Positions 7,801-13,922 of a stretch of 22,555 nucleotides of DNA are shown piece after piece. The translations under genes and the position numbers were made by a program. The stretch is from a virus, in the IMG/VR virus record IMGVR_UViG_3300030110_000468, positions 3,893 through 26,447 of that record; one strand, written 5' to 3'. Under the pieces are notes generated by a model, which saw only the letters and a list, made by a program, of their open reading frames with translations, was not told where the DNA came from and did no database searches. Every line of letters starts with the position of its first letter. Position 1 is the first letter of the stretch.

Positions 7801-9807
7801 GCAAGAAAAGATGTTGGTGGATACGCAGGTACAGGTAAAGAAGGCCGTAGATTAATAGAAGAATTTACAGAAGCATACATAGGTTATGTTGATGGTGCAG
7901 TTAGATCAGCAGAAGCTATAAGATTTAGAGCACAAGTAGATCCTGTAGTATCTGGAAGAAGTGCATTTAATGACCTAATACCACAACAGGTTACGTTTGC
8001 TAAAAAATATGTAGATAATGCTTTTGGTAGAGATGCCAGTTTTATTGCTAAAAAGGGGGACAAACTTATTGAAACTATAGCAGACTCTGCTATATTTAAA
8101 AAGTTTTCAAGTCCTAATACTTTTCAAAAAGCAATACAGGTAGCTAACTCCTTTACATTACATAAGGCATTACTATTTTTTAACCCAAGATTCTTATACT
8201 CTCAGATAGTTCAGCCATATCAAATGGGCATGCAACGACTTCAATTTATGAAAGTGGAATATGGAATTAAAGGAGACGTAGGTAAGGCTGTAGTTGAGGG
8301 ATCATATCTTCCATTTAAACCTACAAAAGAGTTTAGAGAATTAGTAGTAGATGCATTAAGAACTGGCACTATTGACACAAAGTTTTTAAAAGAGTTTGGC
8401 TTAGATACACGAACAGGTGAAAGAATAGTAACTGTTACTGAGTCTATGGTTAATAAAATGTTTGAGCGTGCAACTGGTAAAAGATTATCAGAGATAGCAG
8501 AGAGGCATAGTAGATTAACAGCACTAGCCATGAACTATTCTTTCTTAAAAAGTGGCAAGTATGATGTAACTAATGGTAAACAGAATATGTTTAATACTGC
8601 AAAGTGGATGACAGATAATATGATGGTTGAGTATAATTTTACTAACAGACCTATGATGTATACCCACCAAGGATTAGGAACTATTGGATCTTTGTTTGGC
8701 TTATTTAAAACATTTCAACATAACTATTATGGTCAAGTTGCACAGTACGCTAGAACATGGGCAAAAAATCCTAAATCATTTGAAGCTGCTAGTCCTTTAC
8801 TAATGCATGCCACAAGTATGGTTATGACGGCAGGATTATTTGGTATTATGGCAGTAAACCAAGTAGATTACTTACTAAGAAAAATGAATGATGGTGTTCA
8901 GTTTGGATTGAAAGCTGCTAAAGTAGATAACCCTAGTCAGTATAGAATACCAGAGTATACTGAAACAGTATTAAAATTAGACATAGCACCAGAGCAAAAG
9001 TTTGGACTACCGTCTGGAATATTAGGTGTTGACGTATCATCCACACTAGCTGCACCAGGCCTTGGCCCTGGAGATATATTTAGTTTACCAACATTAGATG
9101 CTTTGTTTGGTATGACATCAAAAACAAATGAAGGTGTTATAGGTAATGCATTTAACGTAGTAATGAAAGCTGCTACAGGAACATACAGTGATGTTGATAT
9201 GTACAAATTTTTAAAGTCATCAATGCCAACTGTATTACTAGCGGATGTTGAAAGAAGATTTTCTGGAGTATCAGGAGAGGCTATGTTCTCTGTGATACCA
9301 GGATTTGAAAAAGAATCAAAAGTTCCAAGAGATGTTACAGATGAAAGAGGCATGTATTTTCAGTTTAAAGAAGGAAAATATGTTGTTACCAATCCATATA
9401 AAAATATGAGAGGGCAAATTGAAAGAGACATTGGAGGTTTTTGGGCTAGGTATTTAGGTGGTCGTACATTTGAGGAGTCCATTATATTAAAAAGTATATG
9501 GCAAAGTACAAAGATAAGCATGAACCAAAAAGATAAAATTAATGCTCTAGTTACTGCAGCTGCATCCGATGGCTATGATGGTTTATATGATAATATAATG
9601 TTCTACACAGATAGTGCTATGGATTTAGGATATACTCAAGACCAGTTTATAGAGAAAGTTACTAATAGAATGGAGACTATGAGTAATACAGTTCTAGGTA
9701 GATTAAAAGCATATGGTGATAGGCACAATATGACACGAGATGATTTTATAAGATCAGTTTTACACAACAATAATATTATACTGGCATACCCGCCAGGTTC
9801 AAAATAG
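4843..9807 (+). CDS. Giant internal virion protein (gp16-like, 1654 aa)
   Basis: At 1654 residues this is the largest protein of the window and is longer than T7 gp16 (1318). Residues about 200-326 are a Gly/Ala-rich hydrophobic block with several possible membrane passes (GAVVGGSALAFGTVGFLG). Residues about 480-700 are Lys-rich helices. A segment near residue 875 has NYFPRTWIGRHRL. Near 1105-1130 is LHKALLFFNPRFLYSQIVQP. A second hydrophobic stretch lies at about 1317-1345. T7 gp16 starts with a lytic transglycosylase domain; I see no such catalytic motif here. The probable role is to cross the inner membrane and help thread DNA at infection. The hydrophobic blocks, the size and the position after the 639-residue protein support this. 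Confidence 0.68.
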   Translation: MAEYGKIKSITEVPLEERDNRILYNVPGYQFGVPEKVNYWSDDAGTIQEKLNLDYIPFVEEPKTTELGKAAKYGFSSALSGAVYNISGIPGWTDALADYTLEKLGANPDQWKFDYVNGENIAIDTNQGTYAEREVLKQKILEKEKFKKSLDENSLKSFAFHTLAGIDSAEDYLRDTAETLGPQHMFNLGQDFVPDTIAEQVVAGFAGAPIMIAEYGAYTAGAIAGLAAVGIPGAVVGGSALAFGTVGFLGSYEQPWEKVFTNTALGTIEGAAFGSVGMLPGWATRSVALGAIGAASAKMHGGGATEVISGAITLAGLGFAGPMIGLKRPGEGAFTAPPKETLTLTPAYASLRNDAGRLTAHSETLFTFIKGNGKGYHRETEPIPFEFTELSKKELTKRDKRDKVMPDTGNVELLIPSKATKRAIEEGRNLIPFKRVKPETKKENLDVSKGEKETTERVTIPRDQVILDGKYLDMTFHINARTKNIVPIRKTPEVKKPKTSFEDLNLSLEARSSNSRVAAENVSIARDLAKTHGLKFLGDGAKVEIKLSQIQKIAKSRKKGDAWAKGLLPKALELKTKKESQLTKRLTIYKKSIDKVQKHIARLAVASINLRPDPGESPIKHYRQLEDTLLNAERTGFKLDKDGKPVEVDLTGNVKGTTGKILSFVETFGLPAKLAGDPSKNAFLRFVTTGVKNTQRAIEAGKDDILYRRLIDPSYKPDKMKFIEENPGIFQGGVLYNFGNIIGKIQTFKSKDGAWTQFEQLLKERGKEKGIESATKIINAMVEREVLMQSLAKKAVGKKASKEKIEQELLSKRDDGSFKYQMDYKEMKRLYKLSANEVGIIKNLDKGLAEARIYHNKAVEQNPEVGATIIPERPNYFPRTWIGRHRLYIKEPGKDGNVVHAIAGKTEKEVYGVFNTFIKKNPEYKNYEVNYELKSDLAVGGKRENMNLSFDESIRLWDKKNPEIATLLKQSQKDYNATRGFGARKVARKDVGGYAGTGKEGRRLIEEFTEAYIGYVDGAVRSAEAIRFRAQVDPVVSGRSAFNDLIPQQVTFAKKYVDNAFGRDASFIAKKGDKLIETIADSAIFKKFSSPNTFQKAIQVANSFTLHKALLFFNPRFLYSQIVQPYQMGMQRLQFMKVEYGIKGDVGKAVVEGSYLPFKPTKEFRELVVDALRTGTIDTKFLKEFGLDTRTGERIVTVTESMVNKMFERATGKRLSEIAERHSRLTALAMNYSFLKSGKYDVTNGKQNMFNTAKWMTDNMMVEYNFTNRPMMYTHQGLGTIGSLFGLFKTFQHNYYGQVAQYARTWAKNPKSFEAASPLLMHATSMVMTAGLFGIMAVNQVDYLLRKMNDGVQFGLKAAKVDNPSQYRIPEYTETVLKLDIAPEQKFGLPSGILGVDVSSTLAAPGLGPGDIFSLPTLDALFGMTSKTNEGVIGNAFNVVMKAATGTYSDVDMYKFLKSSMPTVLLADVERRFSGVSGEAMFSVIPGFEKESKVPRDVTDERGMYFQFKEGKYVVTNPYKNMRGQIERDIGGFWARYLGGRTFEESIILKSIWQSTKISMNQKDKINALVTAAASDGYDGLYDNIMFYTDSAMDLGYTQDQFIEKVTNRMETMSNTVLGRLKAYGDRHNMTRDDFIRSVLHNNNIILAYPPGSK

Positions 9808-9818
9808 AGGAGAAAGCA

Positions 9819-10250
9819 ATGCCATTTGAAATGATTACTATGCTAGGATCTACAGTCCTAGGAGGAGTGATGTCTATATGGAGTCAGTCCATTAAAGCTA
9901 AACAAGCTGAACAAAAGATGCTTATACAAAGGGCTGAAGTACAGACTGAAGCATTTAAAGAAGCAAGAGAATATGAGAACGTAGGATTCCAATGGACAAG
10001 AAGAATTATAGCACTAACTGCTATCTTTGCTATTATTGTTCTGCCTAAGATACTACCTTTAATAGACCCACAGGCACAGGTAATTGTTGGCTATATAGAA
10101 TTTAAACCTGGGTTTTTATTCTTTGAAGGTAAAGATGTTATGCAGTGGGTGCCTATGGCTCATAGGGGTATAGTCATTACACCGCTAGATACTAATTTAG
10201 TGTCAGCTATTATAGGCCTATACTTTGGTGGATCATTAGTTAAAAAATGA
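9819..10250 (+). CDS. Putative holin, three membrane segments (GTA-type 3TM holin-like)
   Basis: A 143-residue membrane protein. An N-terminal hydrophobic segment (about 5-22, MITMLGSTVLGGVMSIW) is followed by a Gln/Glu-rich helix (25-50). A strong transmembrane helix follows a TRR basic stop (62-82), and a last hydrophobic helix (125-141) ends in KK. This resembles the three-segment holins known from gene transfer agents and marine phages, in which an arginine pair precedes the middle helix. It opens the lysis block after the giant virion protein and has a good GGAG ribosome site. Its stop overlaps the next start (ATGA). Holin activity is inferred from topology and position; it could be another small membrane protein. 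Confidence 0.55.
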   Translation: MPFEMITMLGSTVLGGVMSIWSQSIKAKQAEQKMLIQRAEVQTEAFKEAREYENVGFQWTRRIIALTAIFAIIVLPKILPLIDPQAQVIVGYIEFKPGFLFFEGKDVMQWVPMAHRGIVITPLDTNLVSAIIGLYFGGSLVKK

Positions 10251-10477
10251 TTTGGATATTAACAGTAATGATGTGGTATGGAGGAGAACAAACCAGAAAC
10301 ACTCATCTTCAAGATATGCATTTTATTTCTAAGGATGCTTGTCAGCAATATTTATTTGATAATAAAGTTACATTGGTAGACAGTCTACTATTAAAATTTA
10401 GAAACGTAGATGGAATGTCAATGCAATCATTTGAATATTTTTGCGAAGGTAAATTTGTAGAATTAGATGAAGTATGA
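10247..10477 (+). CDS. Small two-cysteine protein, unknown family (76 aa)
   Basis: A 76-residue protein that starts with a short hydrophobic strand (MIWILTVMMWY). The rest is polar, with two cysteines, C32 in DACQQYL and C66 in EYFCEG. The first segment is too short for a clear signal peptide or membrane helix. The gene overlaps both neighbours by ATGA junctions, so the block 9819-11075 is a translationally coupled set. The protein at 10854-11075 has the same plan (MI plus a hydrophobic start, then two cysteines, the first followed by Gln residues), so the two may be distant paralogues. The function is unknown. Confidence 0.72.
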   Translation: MIWILTVMMWYGGEQTRNTHLQDMHFISKDACQQYLFDNKVTLVDSLLLKFRNVDGMSMQSFEYFCEGKFVELDEV

Positions 10478-10854
10478 AAAGATTAGATATAAATGAAAAC
10501 ACCGCTATCTCAATGCCAGCTCGTAATCTTATCACTATTATTGGTAGTATTCTTGTGGGTGCTTGGTTCGGGTTTGGAGTCATTGAGCGACTTAATATTA
10601 TAGAAACTGAACTTCAATTAATTAGTAAAGACATAGAAGCTGCCAATGAGTTTATTGATGGTGTGCCTAAAGGTGATATGGTATCCCCACAAATTCAAGA
10701 ACTATTTATGTTAGTTGAATTTTTATCTAGCAATCAAGATAAACTTAAAGAGCAGATGGAAAAAGAAATACCAATGATTCAAAAAAATGATATGACTATC
10801 CAATTTCATGAAGAAAGAATTATTAACTTAGAAGAAAAAAATGGAACCCATTAA
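10474..10854 (+). CDS. Membrane-anchored coiled-coil protein, marine phage family (126 aa)
   Basis: Residues 1-17 are polar, and residues about 19-36 form one membrane helix (LITIIGSILVGAWFGFGV). The rest is an acidic/basic helical region with coiled-coil spacing (VIERLNIIETELQLISKDI). A segment with PKGDMVSP and QELFMLVEFL corresponds to a pattern I recall from many uncultured marine phage membrane proteins of the same length. Topology is probably N-in with a periplasmic C-terminal coil, or the reverse. It lies between two small two-cysteine proteins. A role in lysis (spanin or holin regulator) fits the location and shape, but no defining motif such as a lipobox is present. Confidence 0.7.
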   Translation: MKRLDINENTAISMPARNLITIIGSILVGAWFGFGVIERLNIIETELQLISKDIEAANEFIDGVPKGDMVSPQIQELFMLVEFLSSNQDKLKEQMEKEIPMIQKNDMTIQFHEERIINLEEKNGTH

Positions 10855-11075
10855 TGATTGAAATAGTATTTGCAATGATGATGATAAAAGACGGCAATAA
10901 AGTCTTAGAGTATGTGCCTACTGCAGGCATGAGTGACTGTCTTCAGCAGAAACGTATTGTATCTAGACAAATAGGAGAAGACCAAGAGGGAATTTACATT
11001 CAGTGTAAGGAGATCAAAGCAGAACTAGAGAATGATATGGGAAGATTAAGAATTGTAAAGATTATAGAGGAATGA
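10854..11075 (+). CDS. Small two-cysteine protein, possible paralogue of 10247-10477 (73 aa)
   Basis: A 73-residue protein with a hydrophobic start (MIEIVFAMMMI), a small middle and two cysteines (C29 in SDCLQQ, C51 in YIQCKE), ending in a charged helix. It begins with its ATG overlapping the previous TAA at one base. The similar plan and shared hydrophobic-start/Cys-Gln pattern suggest common ancestry with the 76-residue protein two genes upstream, although overall identity is low. No known domain is recognised. A lysis-related or redox-structured periplasmic role would fit the context but is not shown by the sequence. Confidence 0.7.
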   Translation: MIEIVFAMMMIKDGNKVLEYVPTAGMSDCLQQKRIVSRQIGEDQEGIYIQCKEIKAELENDMGRLRIVKIIEE

Positions 11076-11081
11076 AAAACT

Positions 11082-12800
11082 ATGGTAGATACACTAGCAC
11101 CTAAAAAAATATTTAGCCAAAGAGATTTAGACAAGAGCTTGGCTCGGTTAAGTCCTGTTGGCAGTAGTATTATGACACCTTCTACAAATATTTTAGATGC
11201 GTCTCCAAATATTGAAACGCAAAAAAGTTTATCGCAAACACCACAGCCTGACTATGTGGTAGATAAGAATCAAGTATTTAACATGATGCAAAATGCACAG
11301 AAACAATCAAGATCTATGGTAGCAGAAACTAACGAAACAGTTAGATCATCTGAAGAGTTAACACAAGAAAAACAAACTGGAGATCGTACAGAAAAAGAAG
11401 TGCCCCAAGGTGAAGGTTTAGTAATGAGACCTGTGGAATACGCAGCTAAAGGTGTTAAGGATAAGGAAGTAAGCGGACCAATACTTGTTGGAGAAAAAGG
11501 TGCGGAACTTATAGTTCCAACTGGAGAGGGAAAGGTTAGTATACTAGACGCTAAAACTACAAGTGGCCTTATGCAATACCGAGGTTATGATGATGAAATG
11601 ATAACTACAAAAGAAGTTGCTCCAGAGTTAAGTAAGCCAATGTTTGAAAAAAAAGAAAAAGAAAAAAACTTTAGAGGTGGCAGTAAAAATTTTAGAAATC
11701 AAGAAGAATTTATTCCTATAGCACGGGCTGAAGAAGATGAGAAGTTTTTAAACTACATGAAAATTGTAGAAAACAATAAGCTATACCGTGGTAATAAATC
11801 TAAGTTAAGACATAAGTCTGCTGAAGGTGGGACTGACACTATAGGCTATGGGCATAAACTTACAGATAAAGAGATAAAAGCTAATAGTGTTTATGGCTAT
11901 AATCTAGACACTTTAACAGTAGAACAAGCTGACGATATATTAAAAAAAGATTTAGGAAAAGCATACTCACAACTTTCTAAAACTTTTGGTGAAGACTTTA
12001 TAAATCTTGATGATAGACGTAAACAAATGCTTTTAGATTTTCAATTTAATTTAGGAGGGCTTAAAAAATTTCCTAAGTTTACAGCAGCACTATTTGCTGG
12101 AGATGAAAAAACTATGATGAATGAGTACAAGAGAGTCTTTACACCTGCAGGTTCGGATAAGCCTAAACCATTAACTGGTAGAAATAAAAATTTTAATGAC
12201 TTCTTTTTTGATGGTATGGCAAAGGCATCTTTAGTAGAGAAGCCAATAAGAAAAGCAGAAAAGGGTGTAGAAAATGTAGAGATAGGTAAGGCAGAACCAG
12301 CAGGATTTCTTTTTAGAAGTCCAGCAACTCCAGACAAACCTTCTGGGCTTGAATCTCTGCTTGGCTTTTTACTTCCAAAAGGTGAGCGGCCACCAGTTGG
12401 AGGTGCACCAGAACCTAAGACTGAGTCTATAGTACATAGACCAACAGAAGATTTAAGCAAAGAACCATTTGATCCTAGTAAATTAACAGATTCAGAATCA
12501 CCTTATGGTATAGATATAGATTACTTCTTTGATACTTATGCAGATGTGATGCCAGAATATTCTATTAAACAAAAAAAAGGACAAGACTATATTCCAACTA
12601 AAGAAGAAATAGAAAAAGAATCAGAAGAACTTTATAATAGATACAGAGCCTTTTTTGATATGCAAAGTTTACAATATGACGATGAAGATTTTGAAGATGC
12701 TAAAAGAAGATATATGGATCGAGATCCGTATGATGATGCTGATAAAAGAAGACAGGATTTAGTTGAAGAATTTGGCCCTAAAATTTTACCAGAAGCGTAA
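11082..12800 (+). CDS. Virion-type lysozyme: GH24-like muramidase within a 572-aa structural protein
   Basis: Three parts are visible. Residues 1-215 are flexible and charged but include a GPILVGEKGAELIVP motif (about 131-145) typical of phage tape-measure and structural proteins. Residues about 220-340 are a phage-lysozyme (GH24-like) domain: catalytic-type Glu in IVEN (E230), then EGG..TIGYGH (248-258), followed by LDDRRKQMLLDFQFNLGG. Residues 345-572 are acidic and disordered. In T4 lysozyme the order is Glu, Asp, Thr; here the Glu-to-Thr spacing is longer (23 against 15), the form seen in structural phage lysozymes. It probably cuts the glycan backbone of peptidoglycan, at DNA entry, at lysis, or both. 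The size and linker domains argue that it is packaged in the virion rather than a free endolysin. Confidence 0.75.
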   Translation: MVDTLAPKKIFSQRDLDKSLARLSPVGSSIMTPSTNILDASPNIETQKSLSQTPQPDYVVDKNQVFNMMQNAQKQSRSMVAETNETVRSSEELTQEKQTGDRTEKEVPQGEGLVMRPVEYAAKGVKDKEVSGPILVGEKGAELIVPTGEGKVSILDAKTTSGLMQYRGYDDEMITTKEVAPELSKPMFEKKEKEKNFRGGSKNFRNQEEFIPIARAEEDEKFLNYMKIVENNKLYRGNKSKLRHKSAEGGTDTIGYGHKLTDKEIKANSVYGYNLDTLTVEQADDILKKDLGKAYSQLSKTFGEDFINLDDRRKQMLLDFQFNLGGLKKFPKFTAALFAGDEKTMMNEYKRVFTPAGSDKPKPLTGRNKNFNDFFFDGMAKASLVEKPIRKAEKGVENVEIGKAEPAGFLFRSPATPDKPSGLESLLGFLLPKGERPPVGGAPEPKTESIVHRPTEDLSKEPFDPSKLTDSESPYGIDIDYFFDTYADVMPEYSIKQKKGQDYIPTKEEIEKESEELYNRYRAFFDMQSLQYDDEDFEDAKRRYMDRDPYDDADKRRQDLVEEFGPKILPEA

Positions 12801-12801
12801 T

Positions 12802-12987
12802 ATGAAAAAATGGGTAAGGAAACAAGTTAATGCAGACAATACGATTGATACGGGAGTGGATATTGGTATTCTTTGCTTTGATATTCTGGCTGCTCCTATC
12901 CTTATTCCTGTCCGTATTGGAAAGTTTTTGATTAAGAAGTCTCTTAAAAAGAGCATTAAGTTTATATACCATATAATACGAAAGTAA
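12802..12987 (+). CDS. Small basic membrane protein (61 aa)
   Basis: I start this gene at ATG 12802, one base after the lysozyme stop (TAATATG, the same junction as at 82/84 and 2400/2402). An in-frame ATG at 12763 would overlap the lysozyme by 38 bases and is less likely. The product has one hydrophobic segment (about 21-37, IGILCFDILAAPILIPV) and a strongly basic C-terminal helix (KKSLKKSIKF). It is the last rightward gene, next to the lysozyme, so a holin, antiholin or pinholin-like role is possible. The stop at 12985-12987 touches the stop of the opposing gene, leaving no spacer. Confidence 0.65.
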   Translation: MKKWVRKQVNADNTIDTGVDIGILCFDILAAPILIPVRIGKFLIKKSLKKSIKFIYHIIRK

Positions 12988-13371
12988 CTAACCCACATCC
13001 TTAATTTTGTACGGATCCGTATTTAAATTAGGAACCTTATCCCCTTGTTGCCCACCTAATATACTCTCAAGATTTTTATGAAGATAAGTAACGGCAGCTC
13101 CAACTATAGAATCTTTAGTTAGAGTTTCTGCTATCTCTTTAAAACTACATCCATATTGTAATAGTAAAGACATCATCTTACCTGAAGCTCTAAGCTCTCT
13201 ATCCAAAGTAGACTCGGTGGGTCTTACCTTAATCCATACAGCCATTGGGCTTACACCTGTTGGTGACATTGTATAGTCTACTATTGCTAATACCCTCCTA
13301 TCATCAATTCTCATTCTTACAGTAATGCTTCTCATTCTCATTGGGATCTCTGCTCTTGCCACGTTATTCAT
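12988..13371 (-). CDS. TSCPD-like domain protein (127 aa)
   Basis: Residues 15-90 show beta strands (SITVRMRIDDRRVLAIVDY) and then a helix with LLLQYGCSFKEIAETL, followed by SIVGAAVTYL. This order (strand pair, a helix ending in LQxG, then a Ser-x-x-Gly helix) resembles the TSCPD domain that ends B12-dependent ribonucleotide reductases and also occurs as a free-standing small protein in alphaproteobacteria and phages. The Pro/Thr/Ser-rich loop and its cysteines are not obvious here, so the match is partial. The function of stand-alone copies is unclear; a link to nucleotide metabolism or nucleic-acid binding is inferred. It is the last gene of the leftward operon, and its start overlaps the stop of the gene before it. 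Confidence 0.5.
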   Translation of the reverse strand: MNNVARAEIPMRMRSITVRMRIDDRRVLAIVDYTMSPTGVSPMAVWIKVRPTESTLDRELRASGKMMSLLLQYGCSFKEIAETLTKDSIVGAAVTYLHKNLESILGGQQGDKVPNLNTDPYKIKDVG

Positions 13372-13598
13372 TATATCCTTTCTATAATCTGCTTTATGTC
13401 ACCATTTAGTTTCATTGTATTCTCAATACAATGCCTAACTACACTTGCCAATAAGTTAGCATAAAAAATTTCGTCTATATCTTCTAGGCTTTCTTTTATC
13501 TTATCTGGCGAAATGTAGTCCAGGCTTATTGCTATCTGACTAGAGTCAGTCAGATTAACATCCATTCTAAAAAGTTGTGAATTATTTTTTTGCATCAT
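13371..13598 (-). CDS. Hypothetical protein (75 aa)
   Basis: A 75-residue soluble, acidic protein with a beta-strand-like N-terminus (FRMDVNLTDSSQIAISLDYI) and a helical C-terminus (DEIFYANLLASVVRHCIENT). No motif is recognised. It overlaps both neighbours: its start lies inside the end of the upstream gene, and its TAA shares a base with the next ATG. This supports expression from the same polycistronic message. It may work with the adjacent TSCPD-like protein, but that rests on adjacency only. Confidence 0.7.
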   Translation of the reverse strand: MMQKNNSQLFRMDVNLTDSSQIAISLDYISPDKIKESLEDIDEIFYANLLASVVRHCIENTMKLNGDIKQIIERI

Positions 13599-13791
13599 CT
13601 GTAGGTTTCGCTACAAAATCTGCACCTACATTTGGATCAAGCTCTCTTAATCCTCGTGATAGCACTTCAATACCTTGTACTACTTCTCCATATGGTCTTG
13701 TAAATAGGTAGCGAAGTATGCTCTGAACCTGCGATCCAGATATGATGTAATGTTTGTCAACTAACTGTTGCTCTTGCTGTTTCTCTGACAT
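13582..13791 (-). CDS. Hypothetical protein, marine phage family (69 aa)
   Basis: I choose ATG 13791 because it has a perfect AGGAG five bases upstream (minus strand, 13797-13801). An in-frame ATG at 13824 with GAGG four bases upstream would add 11 lysine-rich residues and would be coupled to a preceding micro-ORF, so both starts may be used. The product begins MSEKQQEQQLVDKHYIISG and contains ILRYLFTRPYGEVVQGIEVL, a helix-turn pattern I recall from short marine phage proteins of unknown function. It is soluble, with no cysteines. Its end overlaps the next gene by 17 bases. Confidence 0.7.
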   Translation of the reverse strand: MSEKQQEQQLVDKHYIISGSQVQSILRYLFTRPYGEVVQGIEVLSRGLRELDPNVGADFVAKPTDDAKK

Positions 13792-13820
13792 TTTATCTCC
13801 TGTTTTTTTAAATTTTTCTT

Positions 13821-13922
13821 TCATATATCCTCAAATATACAAACATTTAGGTCTTCTAATACTAACACCCCAGACTGACCCACTTTCTGCTGTGTGTTAA
13901 GATATGGCCGTTTAATCACCAT
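13821..13922 (-). CDS. Micro-ORF, 33 aa, bridging two genes
   Basis: On the minus strand an ATG at 13922-13920 overlaps the final codons of the SpeD-like gene. The frame stays open for 33 codons to TGA at 13823-13821, which overlaps the ATG at 13824 in the form ATGA. It therefore fills what would otherwise be the only sizeable gap here (about 92 bases), with overlaps at both ends as between the other genes. The product (MVIKRPYLNTQQKV..., ending VCIFEDI) is a soluble peptide with no known motif. The ribosome site is weak (AGGA directly at the ATG), so translation by reinitiation is more likely. It could also be a chance frame. Confidence 0.45.
   Translation of the reverse strand: MVIKRPYLNTQQKVGQSGVLVLEDLNVCIFEDI

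Noticed and set aside
8937-9353. Leftward open frame of 138 codons within the giant virion protein gene
   Set aside because: Antisense shadow with no ribosome site and no neighbours on that strand.
12041-12460. Leftward open frame of 139 codons inside the lysozyme gene
   Set aside because: It lies opposite a strongly supported gene, has a composition expected from the antisense of AT-rich coding DNA, no ribosome site and no motif.
12763-12801. ATG 12763 as start of the last rightward gene
   Set aside because: It would overlap the lysozyme gene by 38 bases without a ribosome site, while ATG 12802 sits in a TAATATG junction like others here.
12941-12953. Hairpin CTCTT-AAA-AAGAG at the end of the rightward module
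   Set aside because: A five-pair AT-rich stem inside coding sequence without a following T-run; too weak to call a terminator.
13010-13021. Perfect 12-bp palindrome TACGGATCCGTA near the convergent junction
   Set aside because: It has no spacer, gives at most a four-pair stem with a GATC loop and has no U-run after it. It lies in coding sequence (Thr-Asp-Pro-Tyr codons), so it is not a convincing terminator or operator.
13756-13761. TTGACA on the minus strand within a small gene
   Set aside because: No acceptable -10 at 16-18 bases and no gene start at a suitable distance; likely chance.
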